This document shows, piece after piece, positions 1 through 9,404 of a stretch of DNA of 64,000 nt. The translations under genes and the position numbers were made by a program. Below the pieces are notes generated by a model. It did not search any database. It was given only the letters and a program-made list of their open reading frames with translations, and was not told the origin of the DNA. The number at the start of each line of letters is the position of its first letter. Position 1 is the stretch's first letter. Origin of the DNA: Sphingomonas sp. Leaf20 (GTDB lineage: Bacteria > Pseudomonadota > Alphaproteobacteria > Sphingomonadales > Sphingomonadaceae); contig NZ_LMKN01000001.1 of NCBI RefSeq assembly GCF_001421535.1, positions 1,054,001 through 1,118,000 of the forward strand, written 5' to 3'.

Positions 1-1054
1 CCAGGAAGATGCCCTGCACCACCGCCGACGTCGTGCGCAGGCCGACCTGTTCGGCATCGGCCTCGACCTGCATGCCCTGGAAGCACCCCGCCACCGCGAT
101 GATCGCGCCGAAGACGGGCGCCTTGATCAGCGCGATGTACAGGTCGGTGATCGGCACGACCTCGCGGATGCGCGCGATGAACGTGACGGGCGGAATGCCG
201 AGCTGGATCCAGCACAGCAACCCGCCGCCGATGATCGCGATCAGCGACGCATAGAAGGCGAGCAACGGCATCATCACGATCGCCGCCAGCACACGCGGCA
301 GCACGAGCGCCTCCATCGGCGACACGCCGATCGTCCGCATCGCGTCGATTTCTTCGGTCAGCTTCATCGTGCCGAGCTGCGCCGCGAACGCCGAACCCGA
401 TCGCCCCGCGACCATGATCGCGGTCATCAGCACACCGAGTTCGCGCAGCGTCAGCCGCCCGACGAGATTGATCGTGAACACCTCGGCGCCGAACTGGCGC
501 AGCTGCACCGCGCCCTGCTGGGCGATGACCACGCCGATCAGGAAGCTCATCAGTCCGACGATGCCGAGCGCGGCGATGCCGACCACCTCGAACCGCTGGA
601 CCACCGCGTTGAACCGGAACCGGTGCGGGTGGCGAATGACGCTGCCGAACGCGATCGTCGTAGCGCCGAGAAACGCGAGCAGCCCCATCATCGTCTTGCC
701 GGTCAGCACGACCGCGTCGCCGATCTCGCCGAGCACGCGGCTGACCGCACCGACGGGCTTCGGACGCTCGGTCTGCGGCTGGTCGGATGCCACGACCTGA
801 TCGAACAGCTTCTGGTCGTCGGCATCCAGCCCGTCGATCGTCGCGTCGTTGCGCGCCGCAAACCGGTGGACGACCCACGCGCCGATCGTGTCGATCCGCT
901 CGACCCCGCTCAGGTCGACATGCGCGATCTTGGCCGCGTCGACCGCCTCCAGCCGTTCGGGCAATGTCCCAAGCCTGGCAAGAGACAGATCGCCGGTAAA
1001 GCGAAGCGTACCGGTCTCGGCACCGTCCTGCTGGAAATCTGCCATCGCACTCAT
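1..1054 (-). CDS. MlaE-family ABC transporter permease with N-terminal STAS domain (3' end cut off)
   Basis: Inner-membrane permease of the type that moves phospholipid between the envelope membranes (Mla/Ttg2-like systems). Reading leftward from the ATG at 1054, the first hundred or so residues look like a STAS domain (HVDLSGVERIDTIGAW). A permease domain follows with the segments MSFLIGVVIAQQGAVQLRQF and GRSGSAFAAQLGTMK and the typical EEIDAMRTIGVSPMEALVLP stretch. STAS-MlaE fusions are common in alphaproteobacteria. A second in-frame ATG lies at 1045. The ATPase and MlaD-like substrate-binding genes would be expected downstream, beyond base 1, and cannot be seen. It is divergent from the HAD hydrolase gene at 1116. 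Confidence 0.88.
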   Translation of the reverse strand, partial: MSAMADFQQDGAETGTLRFTGDLSLARLGTLPERLEAVDAAKIAHVDLSGVERIDTIGAWVVHRFAARNDATIDGLDADDQKLFDQVVASDQPQTERPKPVGAVSRVLGEIGDAVVLTGKTMMGLLAFLGATTIAFGSVIRHPHRFRFNAVVQRFEVVGIAALGIVGLMSFLIGVVIAQQGAVQLRQFGAEVFTINLVGRLTLRELGVLMTAIMVAGRSGSAFAAQLGTMKLTEEIDAMRTIGVSPMEALVLPRVLAAIVMMPLLAFYASLIAIIGGGLLCWIQLGIPPVTFIARIREVVPITDLYIALIKAPVFGAIIAVAGCFQGMQVEADAEQVGLRTTSAVVQGIFL

Positions 1055-1115
1055 CGCGGCACCTTTGCGGCAAACGGACTGGATCGGCAAGACGAATGCT
1101 GTGTAAGCGCGGATA

Positions 1116-1793
1116 ATGACTCAGCTTCTCGCCATCTACGACATGGACAAGACGATCACGCACGCGCCGACCTGGACGCCGTTCCTGATCCATTCCGCCC
1201 GCAGCGGCGCGCCGTGGCGGCTCGCGCTCGTTCCCGTCGCCGCGTTCGCCGCGATGGGCTATGTCGCCAGGCTGATGAGTCGCGGCCGCCTGAAGCAGGT
1301 GATGCAGCGGATGATGCTCGGCAAGTCGATGTCGCCCGAGCAGGAACGCCGCGCCGCGACCGCGTTTGCCGACCGGGTGACGAAGGACGGCGTCTTCGCC
1401 GCGGCGCTGCGCCAGATCGAGGCCGACCGCGCCGCGGGCTACCGGCTCGTCATGGCGACCGCCTCCTACCGTTTCTACGTCGAGGCGATCGCCGAACGGC
1501 TGGGCTTCGACGCGGTCATCGGCACCGAGAGCCTGCGCGATGCGAACGGCCACCTGCTTGCGGGGATCGACGGCGAGAATTGCTACGGCCCCGCCAAGCT
1601 CGCGATGATCGAGGCGTGGATGGCGCGCGAGGGCATCGCGCGCGCCGATGCGCATGTCCGCTTCTATTCCGATCACGTCTCGGACGCGCCCACCTTTGCC
1701 TGGGCGGACGAGCCGTTCGCGGTGAATGCGCATGGCCCGCTCCGCCTGCTCGCCAGGGCGAAGGGCTGGCCGATGCCCGACTGGGAGCGATAG
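1116..1793 (+). CDS. HAD-IB family hydrolase
   Basis: A 225-residue phosphatase-type protein of the haloacid dehalogenase superfamily, subfamily IB (the SerB-like group). The nucleophile motif DMDKT is at residues 9-13. A later YSDHVSD stretch provides the acidic metal-binding motif, with the conserved Lys in the KLAMIEAW region between them. The helical cap spans roughly residues 20-100. The substrate cannot be deduced; relatives act on phosphoserine or on small phosphate esters of lipids. The gene starts 62 bp from the divergent permease gene, so the two may share a promoter region. Confidence 0.85.
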   Translation: MTQLLAIYDMDKTITHAPTWTPFLIHSARSGAPWRLALVPVAAFAAMGYVARLMSRGRLKQVMQRMMLGKSMSPEQERRAATAFADRVTKDGVFAAALRQIEADRAAGYRLVMATASYRFYVEAIAERLGFDAVIGTESLRDANGHLLAGIDGENCYGPAKLAMIEAWMAREGIARADAHVRFYSDHVSDAPTFAWADEPFAVNAHGPLRLLARAKGWPMPDWER

Positions 1794-1813
1794 CCCCCGT
1801 CTGACGTCGCCGC

Positions 1814-3082
1814 CTAGAGCAGCAGGTCGATCGTGTGGATCGCGAGCCCGACCAGCCCGCCGACGATCGTCCCGTTGACGCGGATATATTGCAGGTCGCG
1901 GCCAACCGCATTCTCGAGCCGCCGCGTGATCGTGTCGGCATCCCATCCGCGCACCGTCTCGGACACCAGCCGGACGATCCCGTCGCCATAGTCCGCGGCG
2001 ATCCCGACGACCGCGCGCCGGACGAAGCGGTTGATCGTGTGCGACAGCCGCGGGTCGCGCTGCAACGTCTCGCCGAGCTGGCGCAGGATATCGCCCAGCT
2101 TGCCCGCCATCGCGCGTTCGGGGTCGCGCGCGATCCCGAGCAGCGCGGCGCGTGCCTGTTCCCACAGGCCATCGAGCCAGCGCTGCATCGCCGGGTTGCC
2201 GAGCAGTTCGTTCTTCAGCGTCTCGATCCGCGCGCGCATTGCCGGGTCATGCTGGAGGTCCTCGGCAAACCGCGCGAGCCCTTCTTCGGCGCGGATGCGC
2301 AACGGATGGTGCGGGTCCTCGGCAACCTCGCCGAGCAGCTTGTCGAGCCCGTCGATCAGCTTGTTCGCGACCGCCCCGTCGAGCCCGGTCCAGCGCAGCA
2401 GCGAGCCGGCGCGGTCGTGCACCATCGCGCGGATGAGATGATCGTTCGCCGCGAGCGCCTGCGCCGCCCAGCGGATCCCCGCATCGAGCAGCGGTGCGTG
2501 GCGCCCCTCCGCGATCGACGCCTTCAGCAGCTGGCCGAGGATCGGCGACATCTCCGTCTCGCGCAGCCGTGCGCCGATCCCGGCCTTGACCATGCCGCCC
2601 AGCCGCGCCGGGTCGAGCCCCTCGAGCACCTGCGCGACGAGCTTCGACGCACCCGACCGGAACCGCCCGCCCGCACCCTCGGGCGGATCGGTCAACCAGC
2701 GCGCGATCGCCCCCGCGACGTCGAGACGCCGCATCCGCCGCGAGATCACCGCGGGCAGGAGGAAATTGTCGCGCAGGAAGACCGCGAGCGTGTCGCCGAT
2801 CCGATCCTTGTTGCGCGGGATGATCGCGGTGTGCGGGATCGGCACGCCAAGCGGATGGCGGAACAACGCGGTCACCGCGAACCAGTCCGCCAGCCCGCCG
2901 ACCATCGCCGCTTCCGCGAACGCGCGGACGAACCCGACCGCCGGATGCACCGGGCCGATCGCCCGGCTCACGAGGAAGACGATCGCCATCGCGACCAGCA
3001 GCCCGGTCGCGACGATCCGCATCCGCACCAGCGCAGGATTGACGGCTTCCTGAGCCGGACGCGCACGGGTGATCGGTATCAT
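1814..3082 (-). CDS. DUF445 family membrane protein
   Basis: A 422-residue protein of the DUF445 family (YjiN-like). It has an N-terminal membrane segment (LLVAMAIVFLVSRAIG) followed by the family hallmark GGLADWFAVTALFRHPLG and a PRNKDRIG motif. A long, helix-rich, probably coiled region follows, and a second hydrophobic segment lies at the extreme C-terminus (GGLVGLAIHTIDLLL). Both ends therefore appear membrane-anchored. I chose the ATG at 3082 (MIPITRARPAQ) over the ATG at 3130, because the extra 16 residues are not family-like. The function of the family is not established. It is followed downstream by the convergent HAD gene. Confidence 0.85.
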   Translation of the reverse strand: MIPITRARPAQEAVNPALVRMRIVATGLLVAMAIVFLVSRAIGPVHPAVGFVRAFAEAAMVGGLADWFAVTALFRHPLGVPIPHTAIIPRNKDRIGDTLAVFLRDNFLLPAVISRRMRRLDVAGAIARWLTDPPEGAGGRFRSGASKLVAQVLEGLDPARLGGMVKAGIGARLRETEMSPILGQLLKASIAEGRHAPLLDAGIRWAAQALAANDHLIRAMVHDRAGSLLRWTGLDGAVANKLIDGLDKLLGEVAEDPHHPLRIRAEEGLARFAEDLQHDPAMRARIETLKNELLGNPAMQRWLDGLWEQARAALLGIARDPERAMAGKLGDILRQLGETLQRDPRLSHTINRFVRRAVVGIAADYGDGIVRLVSETVRGWDADTITRRLENAVGRDLQYIRVNGTIVGGLVGLAIHTIDLLL

Positions 3083-3199
3083 AGCCGAAACAATCCCCGA
3101 GCGCCGGGATAGTTCAAGGCGCGACCGCACCCGCGCAAATCATTCGCCGCAACCGGCAACGCTTCAAGCGGCGGATCACACGGCGAATCACGTGGCGCG

Positions 3200-6100
3200 T
3201 CACTCGGCGGGCTGGGTACCGCCCTCCCCGTCGGCATAACCGATCTTGGGCGACGCCGGCCCGAGCATCGGCCGGTCGGGACCGGGGATGCCTAGCGGAC
3301 CCTCGCCATTGTCGCCTGGCCGATAGGTCAGCAGACGCCGGCCCAGCCGCGGTCCGACCGCGCGCTCGATCCCGACCGCGAGACTGAACGCCGCGGGAAT
3401 GATCAGCAGCGTCAGCAGCGTCGACAGCGCCAGCCCGCCGATCACGACCGTGCCCATCGGCGCACGCGACGACGCATCGCCGCTGATCGACATCGCGGTG
3501 GGGACCATGCCGGCGACCATCGCGACCGTCGTCATCACGATCGGCTGCGCCCGCTTGTGTCCCGCATCAATGATCGCGGTGAAGGTGTCGACGCCCTTGC
3601 TCATCTCGTCGAGCGCGAAGTCGATCAGCAGGATCGAGTTTTTGGCGACGATCCCGAGCAGCATCAGCAGCCCGATATAGACCGGCATCGAGATCGGTTG
3701 CCCCGTGACCCACAAGGCGAGCAGCCCGCCGAGCGGTGCCAGCAGCAGCGACCCCATGTTGACGAACGGCGGCAGCACGCGCCGATACAGCAGCACGAGC
3801 ACCGCAAAGACGAGGAACGTTCCCGAGACGACCGCCATGATGAAGTTGGTGATCATCTCCGCCTGCCACTTGGTCTGGCCGAGCGCGAGTTCGCTGACGC
3901 CGACCGGGAGCATCTTCATCGTCGGCAGCGCATGGACCTGCTTCATCGCATCGGAAATGACGACGCCGGGAGCGAGATCCGCGCCCAGCGTGATCTGCCG
4001 CTGCTGGTTGACGCGGTCGATCTTGGTCGGGCCCGAGCCCAGCCCGATATCGGCCACCACGTTGAGCGGCACCGAGCCGCCCGATGCGGTCGCGACAGGC
4101 AGGTTCTGGATCGTCGAGAGGTTCGAGCGCGCGGACTGGTCGAGCGCGACGCGGATCGGGATCTGCCGGTCGGTCAGCGAGAATCGCGCCGAATTCTGGT
4201 CGATATCGCCCAGCGTCGCGATCCGGATCGCCGATGACAAGGCCTGCGTCGTCACGCCGAGGCTCGCCGCGAGGTCGAAGCGCGGGCGGATGACGATTTC
4301 GGGCCGCTGCATCCCCCCCGACACGCGCGGTGCGGTGAGCGACTTGAGCGACCCCATTTCCGCGACGATCTGGTCCGCCGCCTTCTGCAATTTGGCAGGG
4401 TCGCTGCCGCCGAGCACGACGGTTACGTCGCGACCGCTCGACCCCCAGCCCGACTGCGACCGGAACGACACGCGCGCGTCGGGAATCGCGGTCAGCTGCG
4501 GCGCGAGGCGGCGCTCGAAATCGACCGACTTCTCCTTGCGATCCTTGCTCAGGTTCGCGGTCACGTTGCCGCTGCCGACGCGCGTCCGCGCATAGACAGT
4601 CGTCACCTCGGGCTGCTGGCGCAGGATCTCGCTGACGCGCGCGACGACCGCGTCGGTCTGCGCGAGCGTGGTGCCGGGCACCATCTCGATCTGCGCGTTC
4701 GCATCATCCTCGTCGCGCGTCGGCTGGAACTGCGACGGCAGGACGGTGAACATGAACAGCGTCAGCGCGAACGACACGGCCCCCGCCCCGATCGCCCACA
4801 TCCGGTGATCGAGCACGCGGTTGAAGACCTTGCGCAGCCCGCCGCGGGCCCGCCATGCAGCGGCCTTGCGGCTGTCGAGCGTCCAGTGCAGCGTGCGGAC
4901 ATACCAGTCCATCACGCGGCCCTCGCCATGCGTCGCATGACCGAAGGACTTAAGGAAATACGCCGCGATCATCGGCGTGACGAGCCGCGCGACCGCGAGG
5001 CTCATCAGCACCGCGGCGACGACGGTCAGGCCGAAATTCTTGAAGAACTGCCCCGCGATACCCGGCATCAGCGCGACCGGCAGGAACACCGCGACGATCG
5101 CCATCGTCGTCGCCAGCACGGCAAGGCCGATCTCGTCGGCGGCATCGATCGACGCCTGATAGGCGGATTTGCCCATTCGCATGTGCCGGACGATGTTCTC
5201 GATCTCGACGATCGCGTCATCGACCAGCACACCCGCCACCAGGCTGAGCGCGAGCAGCGTCATTCCGTTGAGGTCGAACCCGAGCAGGTCCATGAACCAG
5301 AAGGCGGGGATCGCCGACAGCGGGATCGCGAGCGCGGAGATCGCGGTCGCGCGCCAGTCGCGCAGGAACAGGAACACGACGATGACCGCGAGCACCGCGC
5401 CCTCGATCATCGCATGGATCGCGCTCTCATATTGCGACTCGGTATAGTCGGTGCTGGTATAGCGCTGGACGAACTTGACCGACGGATTGCGCTTTTCGAG
5501 CGCGCGCAGCTTTTCGACAGCCGCATGATAGATCGTGACGTCCGACGCCCCCTTGGCGCGCTGGAAGTCGAAGGTGATCGCCTGGCGGCCGTCGACCGTC
5601 GCCCGGCTGCGCTGCTCGGCATACAGGTCGCGGACCTGCGCGATGTCGGCGAGCCGCACGGTGCGGCCATTGCCGACGCTGATCTGCGTCTGTCCGAGAT
5701 CGGCCGCGTTGCGTGCGTTGCCCAGCACGCGGATCGATTGCTCGGACCCCGCAATTTCCGCGCGGCCGCCCGCGGCGTTCAGGTTCACCAGCCGCAACTG
5801 TGCGTTGACCTGGCTCGCGGTCAGCCCCTGGCTCTGCAGCTTGAGCGGGTCGAGGATCACGCGGATCTCGCGGCTGACGCCGCCGTTCCGGCTGATCGTC
5901 GCCATCCCGGGGATCGACAGCAGCTCCTTGGTCACCGTGTCGTCGATGTACCAGGACAGCTGTTCGACCGTCATGCTCGTGGTGATCGCGGCAAAGCTCG
6001 CAATGTCGTTGCCGCTGGTGTTCGCGCGGTAGACCTGCGGCTCGAGGATGCCGTCGGGCAGGTCGCTGCGGATCTGCGCGATCGCGTCGCGCACGTCGTT

Positions 6101-6424
6101 CACCGCGCGATCGATCGGCGTACCGATCGTCAGCTGGATGATCGTCTGGGAATTGCCCTCGGTGACGGTCGAATTGATCTCGTCGATACCCTGGAGCGAT
6201 CGCACCGCCGCCTCGACGCGCTGCGTGACCTGCGTCTCCATCTCGGTCGGTGCCGCACCCGGCTGGTTGACGACGACGATCGCGATCGGGAAGTCGATGT
6301 CGGGATCGCGGTTGACGTCCATCCGCATGAAGCTGACGACGCCTGCAAGCATCAGGGCCAAGAAGAGCACGATCGGCGGAACCGGATTGCGGATCGACCA
6401 GGCCGAGATGTTGCGGAAGTTCAT
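3200..6424 (-). CDS. RND efflux transporter, permease subunit
   Basis: A 1074-residue inner-membrane pump of the AcrB/MexF (HAE-1) RND type. It exports hydrophobic compounds using the proton gradient, together with a periplasmic adaptor and an outer-membrane channel. The N-terminal membrane helix (NPVPPIVLFLALMLAGVV) is followed by the porter signature RDPDIDFPIAIV. The central membrane block contains GVLVDDAIVEIENI, with the paired acidic residues expected in helix 4. A second porter and membrane block ends in GIVAKNSILLIDFALDE. About 40 residues rich in Gly and Pro extend the C-terminus. The start lies 5 bp after the adaptor stop, so the two genes form an operon. No outer-membrane factor gene is adjacent. 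Confidence 0.93.
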   Translation of the reverse strand: MNFRNISAWSIRNPVPPIVLFLALMLAGVVSFMRMDVNRDPDIDFPIAIVVVNQPGAAPTEMETQVTQRVEAAVRSLQGIDEINSTVTEGNSQTIIQLTIGTPIDRAVNDVRDAIAQIRSDLPDGILEPQVYRANTSGNDIASFAAITTSMTVEQLSWYIDDTVTKELLSIPGMATISRNGGVSREIRVILDPLKLQSQGLTASQVNAQLRLVNLNAAGGRAEIAGSEQSIRVLGNARNAADLGQTQISVGNGRTVRLADIAQVRDLYAEQRSRATVDGRQAITFDFQRAKGASDVTIYHAAVEKLRALEKRNPSVKFVQRYTSTDYTESQYESAIHAMIEGAVLAVIVVFLFLRDWRATAISALAIPLSAIPAFWFMDLLGFDLNGMTLLALSLVAGVLVDDAIVEIENIVRHMRMGKSAYQASIDAADEIGLAVLATTMAIVAVFLPVALMPGIAGQFFKNFGLTVVAAVLMSLAVARLVTPMIAAYFLKSFGHATHGEGRVMDWYVRTLHWTLDSRKAAAWRARGGLRKVFNRVLDHRMWAIGAGAVSFALTLFMFTVLPSQFQPTRDEDDANAQIEMVPGTTLAQTDAVVARVSEILRQQPEVTTVYARTRVGSGNVTANLSKDRKEKSVDFERRLAPQLTAIPDARVSFRSQSGWGSSGRDVTVVLGGSDPAKLQKAADQIVAEMGSLKSLTAPRVSGGMQRPEIVIRPRFDLAASLGVTTQALSSAIRIATLGDIDQNSARFSLTDRQIPIRVALDQSARSNLSTIQNLPVATASGGSVPLNVVADIGLGSGPTKIDRVNQQRQITLGADLAPGVVISDAMKQVHALPTMKMLPVGVSELALGQTKWQAEMITNFIMAVVSGTFLVFAVLVLLYRRVLPPFVNMGSLLLAPLGGLLALWVTGQPISMPVYIGLLMLLGIVAKNSILLIDFALDEMSKGVDTFTAIIDAGHKRAQPIVMTTVAMVAGMVPTAMSISGDASSRAPMGTVVIGGLALSTLLTLLIIPAAFSLAVGIERAVGPRLGRRLLTYRPGDNGEGPLGIPGPDRPMLGPASPKIGYADGEGGTQPAE

Positions 6425-6429
6425 GGCTG

Positions 6430-7605
6430 TCAGCTCGCCTTCTTCGTGATCGGCTTCACCGTTTGTCCGGGCGTCAGGAACCCGCCCGCAGACTGTACCA
6501 CGCGTTCGGTGCCGTCGAGTCCGCCGATGATCGTCACGCCCGCATCGGACACCTGCCCGATCTTGACGTCGCGCCGGACCACCTTGTTCTGCGCATCGGC
6601 GATATAGACGTAATTGCCCTTCTCGTCGCTTTGCAGCGCGGAGTCGGGAAGCAGCGGCGCCTGGGTCGCGCCGCCGACGATCGTCGCCGCGGCGAACCCG
6701 CCGGGGCGCAGGCCCGGGTCATATTTGACCGCGATCCGCGCGATCCCCTGACGCGTCTGCGAATCGATCACCGGCGCCACCTGCCACACCTCGCCGGGAT
6801 AGCGCTGCGTCGTGCCGACCGGGACCACCGTGGCGCGTGCGCCGACGTGAAGCCCGGCGAGATCCGCTTCGCTCAGCTGCGCGCGCATCTCCATCTGCCC
6901 CCCCATCGCCATCCGGAACAGCACGCCTGCCGACGGCCCGACGATCTGCCCGGGCTCGACGCCGCGGGTCAGCACCAGCCCCGCCGCGGGCGCGCGGATG
7001 TCGAGCCGCCCGTTGCGCGCACGCGCCTCGCCGAGCGAGGCCTGCGCGACCTTGACGCGCGCCGCCGCGGCATCGCGCGTCGCCGCCTTGCGCTGCAGGT
7101 CGGCCTTCGAGATGAAGCCGCGATCGACGAGCTGCCGCGCCCGATCGAGTTCCGCCTGCGCGATCGTCTCGTCGGAGCGCGCGACCGATACCGACGCGGC
7201 GAGCGAGGCCGCGGCCTCGATCTGGACCGAGCGATCGACCGTCGCGAGCACCTGCCCCGCGGCGACCCACTGGCCGGGCTCGACCAGCACGCGCGTGATC
7301 ATCCCGCCCTCGCCCGCGACGCCGACCGGCATCTCGCGCCGCGCCGCGAGCGTCCCCGTTGCCGAGATCACGCGGTCGACGGTCTTGCGGCCCGGCACGA
7401 CGACCGTCACCGAGGGCAGCTGCGGCGCCGCTGCAGCGGTCGCGGCCCCCTTCTTGCCCGGTCCGAACGCGAACCAGGCGCCGGCGATCGCCGCGAGGAT
7501 GACGATCAGCGCGATGATGACGTTGCGACGCGTGTGCGACGGCGTCGTATAGTCCGGCAACATCGGTTGCGGGTCGTCACCGATCACCTTGGTCTCGTAA
7601 TTCAT
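6430..7605 (-). CDS. RND efflux periplasmic adaptor (membrane fusion protein)
   Basis: A 391-residue adaptor of the HlyD/AcrA type that joins the RND pump to an outer-membrane channel. One N-terminal membrane anchor (NVIIALIVILAAIAGAWFAF, about residues 27-46) is followed by the lipoyl-like half EPGQWVAAGQVLATVD. A helical hairpin with DLQRKAATRDAAAARV comes next, then the second lipoyl half (IRAPAAGLVLTRGVEPGQIV) and beta-barrel domains. I chose the ATG at 7605 (MNYETKV) because the 15 upstream in-frame residues carry no family similarity. It is the first gene of the two-gene efflux operon. Confidence 0.9.
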   Translation of the reverse strand: MNYETKVIGDDPQPMLPDYTTPSHTRRNVIIALIVILAAIAGAWFAFGPGKKGAATAAAAPQLPSVTVVVPGRKTVDRVISATGTLAARREMPVGVAGEGGMITRVLVEPGQWVAAGQVLATVDRSVQIEAAASLAASVSVARSDETIAQAELDRARQLVDRGFISKADLQRKAATRDAAAARVKVAQASLGEARARNGRLDIRAPAAGLVLTRGVEPGQIVGPSAGVLFRMAMGGQMEMRAQLSEADLAGLHVGARATVVPVGTTQRYPGEVWQVAPVIDSQTRQGIARIAVKYDPGLRPGGFAAATIVGGATQAPLLPDSALQSDEKGNYVYIADAQNKVVRRDVKIGQVSDAGVTIIGGLDGTERVVQSAGGFLTPGQTVKPITKKAS

Positions 7606-7821
7606 GCGCGCACAATCCCCGTCCCGACCCGATCCGTTAGGACCGAACATCCGCTGTATTATCTGAATAGGTCACCACGCTCAACCCCCGCCAAGCATGC
7701 CGCGATTCGGACGCAGGCATGCCCAGAAACCAACCTGTCCGCAAGCTGCACGCGGCGTTCAGCCTGCGTTGACCGATCCGGCCCCATGCGGGCAATGCGT
7801 GTTGCTTCAGGGAGATACCGA
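7606..7821. promoter_or_regulatory. divergent intergenic region between the efflux operon and the SIMPL gene
   Basis: 216 bp without a supportable gene, lying between two outward-facing starts. It must hold the promoter of the efflux operon on the minus strand and that of the SIMPL gene on the plus strand. An AT-richer patch (GTATTATCTGAATAGG, about 7656-7671) is a possible core promoter element. I could not fix -35 and -10 boxes with confidence, and I see no clear operator palindrome. No repressor gene adjoins the pump. Confidence 0.35.
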
Positions 7822-8556
7822 ATGATCAAGATTGCCATGCTCGCGGCGGCCTCGCTCGCAGCGACTGCTGCCGGCGCGACGGCGGCCAACGCGCAGACGC
7901 CGGTGACCGTCGAGCCGATGATTCCGGCGGCGGGTACGGTGCTCGATGTCAGTGCCGAGGGGCGAACGACTCGCGTTCCCGACGTCGCGACGATTCGCGC
8001 CGGCGTCGTGTCGCAGGCGGCCACCGCCGCCGCCGCGCTGTCGGACAATGCGCAGCGCATGAACCGCGTGCTCGCGGCGCTCAAGAAGGCCGGCGTCGCC
8101 CCGCGCGACATCGCCACCGCGAGCGTCGGCCTGTCGCCGCAATATCGCTATGCCGAGAACCAGCCGCCCGTGATCACCGGCTATCAGGCGACCAACAGCG
8201 TATCGGTCCGCTTCCGCGACGTGGCGAAGTCGGGCGTCATCCTCGACGCGCTGGTCGGCGAGGGCGCGAACCAGATCGACGGCCCCAATCTCTCGATCGA
8301 TCAGCCCGATACCGCGCTCGACGAGGCGCGTGCCGACGCGGTCAAGCGCGCGCGTGCGCGTGCCGAGCTCTACGCACGCGCCGCCGGCATGCGCGTGACG
8401 CGGATCGTCTCGATCACCGAGAATGGCGAGAATGCCGGGTCGCCCAACCCGCCGATGCTGATGGCACGCGCGTCGATGGCCAAGGACAGCACGCAGATCG
8501 TCGCGGGCGAGAAGGACGTCACCGTCAGCATCTCGGTCCGCTTCCTGCTCAACTGA
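7822..8556 (+). CDS. SIMPL domain (DUF541) periplasmic protein
   Basis: A 244-residue exported protein of the SIMPL/DUF541 family (YggE, BP26). The signal peptide (MIKIAMLAAASLAATAAG, ending near ANAQ) is followed by the usual start of the domain, LDVSAEGRTTRVPDVATIRAG. The QPPVITGYQATNSVSVRFRD motif and a C-terminal VTVSISVRFLL strand complete it. Members oligomerise in the periplasm and are linked to stress, but no enzymatic activity is established. I chose the ATG at 7822 because it begins the signal peptide and follows a GGAGA ribosome-binding site. A strong hairpin terminator follows. Confidence 0.88.
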   Translation: MIKIAMLAAASLAATAAGATAANAQTPVTVEPMIPAAGTVLDVSAEGRTTRVPDVATIRAGVVSQAATAAAALSDNAQRMNRVLAALKKAGVAPRDIATASVGLSPQYRYAENQPPVITGYQATNSVSVRFRDVAKSGVILDALVGEGANQIDGPNLSIDQPDTALDEARADAVKRARARAELYARAAGMRVTRIVSITENGENAGSPNPPMLMARASMAKDSTQIVAGEKDVTVSISVRFLLN

Positions 8557-8592
8557 GTCGTCCCGCGGACGCCGCGATCGACGTCCCATGCA

Positions 8593-8629
8593 AAAGGGCC
8601 GCCCGGTTTCCCGGACGGCCCTTTCTTTT
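8593..8629. terminator. bidirectional rho-independent terminator
   Basis: A hairpin with arms AAAGGGCCGCCCGG (8593-8606) and CCGGACGGCCCTTT (8611-8624), a four-base loop and one C-A mismatch at 8602/8615. It is followed by a T-rich tail, and an A-rich run sits on the other side. It lies between the SIMPL gene and the convergent small membrane-protein gene, and can serve both. Confidence 0.9.
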
Positions 8630-8652
8630 CGCGTGACGAATGCGAAGGTGTT

Positions 8653-8910
8653 TTAGCGAACGCTGCCGCGGCGAACGAGGTTCACGATCGCGAGCAGGAC
8701 GATGGCACCCAGCAGCGACACGATGAACGAGGTCAGCGTGAGCGGTGCGTTGTTGATCGAACCACCCGAGAGGATCAGCCCGCCGATAAAGGCACCCACG
8801 ATGCCAACGACGATGTTCAGGAAAATACCCTGCTGCGCGTCAGTGCGCATGATCATGCTGGCGATCCAGCCGATGACGCCGCCGATGATCAGCCAAAGAA
8901 TAAGACCCAT
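8653..8910 (-). CDS. GlsB/YeaQ/YmgE family small membrane protein
   Basis: An 85-residue protein, nearly all of it three hydrophobic segments: LILWLIIGGVIGWIASMIM, then IVVGIVGAFIGGLILSGG, then FIVSLLGAIVLLAIVNL. This matches the transglycosylase-associated or stress-response membrane-protein family GlsB/YeaQ/YmgE (PF04226). The conserved GGVIGWIASMI and GIVGAFIGG motifs are present. The biochemical role of the family is unknown; relatives are often induced by general stress. A purine-rich AGGAAGT ribosome-binding site precedes the ATG at 8910. Confidence 0.85.
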   Translation of the reverse strand: MGLILWLIIGGVIGWIASMIMRTDAQQGIFLNIVVGIVGAFIGGLILSGGSINNAPLTLTSFIVSLLGAIVLLAIVNLVRRGSVR

Positions 8911-9001
8911 TTTAACTTCCTCCGTTGATCCCGTAGCCGGGCGATGGCGGAAAGACGTGCGAAGACCGATATTTGTTCCGCTCGCGTTTTGAGTTTAGGT
9001 C

Positions 9002-9301
9002 TCAGTATTTCTGCTGGCGCTCGTAGAGCGTTTTGTAGTGCTGGATCCGCGTGACGCGCAGCCCCGGCATCCCCGACCGGTCGATCGCACGCTGCCAGCC
9101 CGCAAATTCCTCGACCGTCAGGCCATAGCGGTCGCAGACCTCGTCGACCGACAACAGGCCGCCGTTCACCGCGGCGACGACCTCGGCCTTGCGACGCACG
9201 ACCCACCGCGTCGTGCTGGGCGGCGGCAGCGAGTCGATCGTCAACTGCTCGCCGAGCGGCCCGATGACCTTGGCAGGACGGATCTTCTGGTTCTCGATCA
9301 T
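9002..9301 (-). CDS. sciP: DUF1153 family regulator, SciP (CtrA inhibitor)
   Basis: A 99-residue helix-turn-helix protein of the DUF1153 family. In Caulobacter SciP binds CtrA and blocks it from activating its promoters during G1. Visible hallmarks are VIGPLGEQLTIDSLPPP, TTRWVVRRKAEVVAAVNGG, DRYGLTVEEFAGWQRAIDR and LRVTRIQHYK, which follow the Caulobacter protein closely. I chose the ATG at 9301, preceded by AGAGG six bases upstream, over an in-frame TTG two codons earlier. The presence of sciP places the organism among the alphaproteobacteria with a CtrA cell-cycle system. Confidence 0.92.
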   Translation of the reverse strand: MIENQKIRPAKVIGPLGEQLTIDSLPPPSTTRWVVRRKAEVVAAVNGGLLSVDEVCDRYGLTVEEFAGWQRAIDRSGMPGLRVTRIQHYKTLYERQQKY

Positions 9302-9404
9302 TTGCAACCTCTGATCGGGGCGTCGCGCCCCTTCTCAACATTCGTAGACGGCATGTAAGCGCAGGACTTGAAGAACGATTGAAGCGCCACGGTAAACGAC
9401 CCCT

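Noticed and set aside
6463-7821. Plus-strand frame leading into the SIMPL gene (697 codons)
   Set aside because: The upstream part is antisense to the efflux adaptor gene. The signal peptide at 7822 marks the true start.
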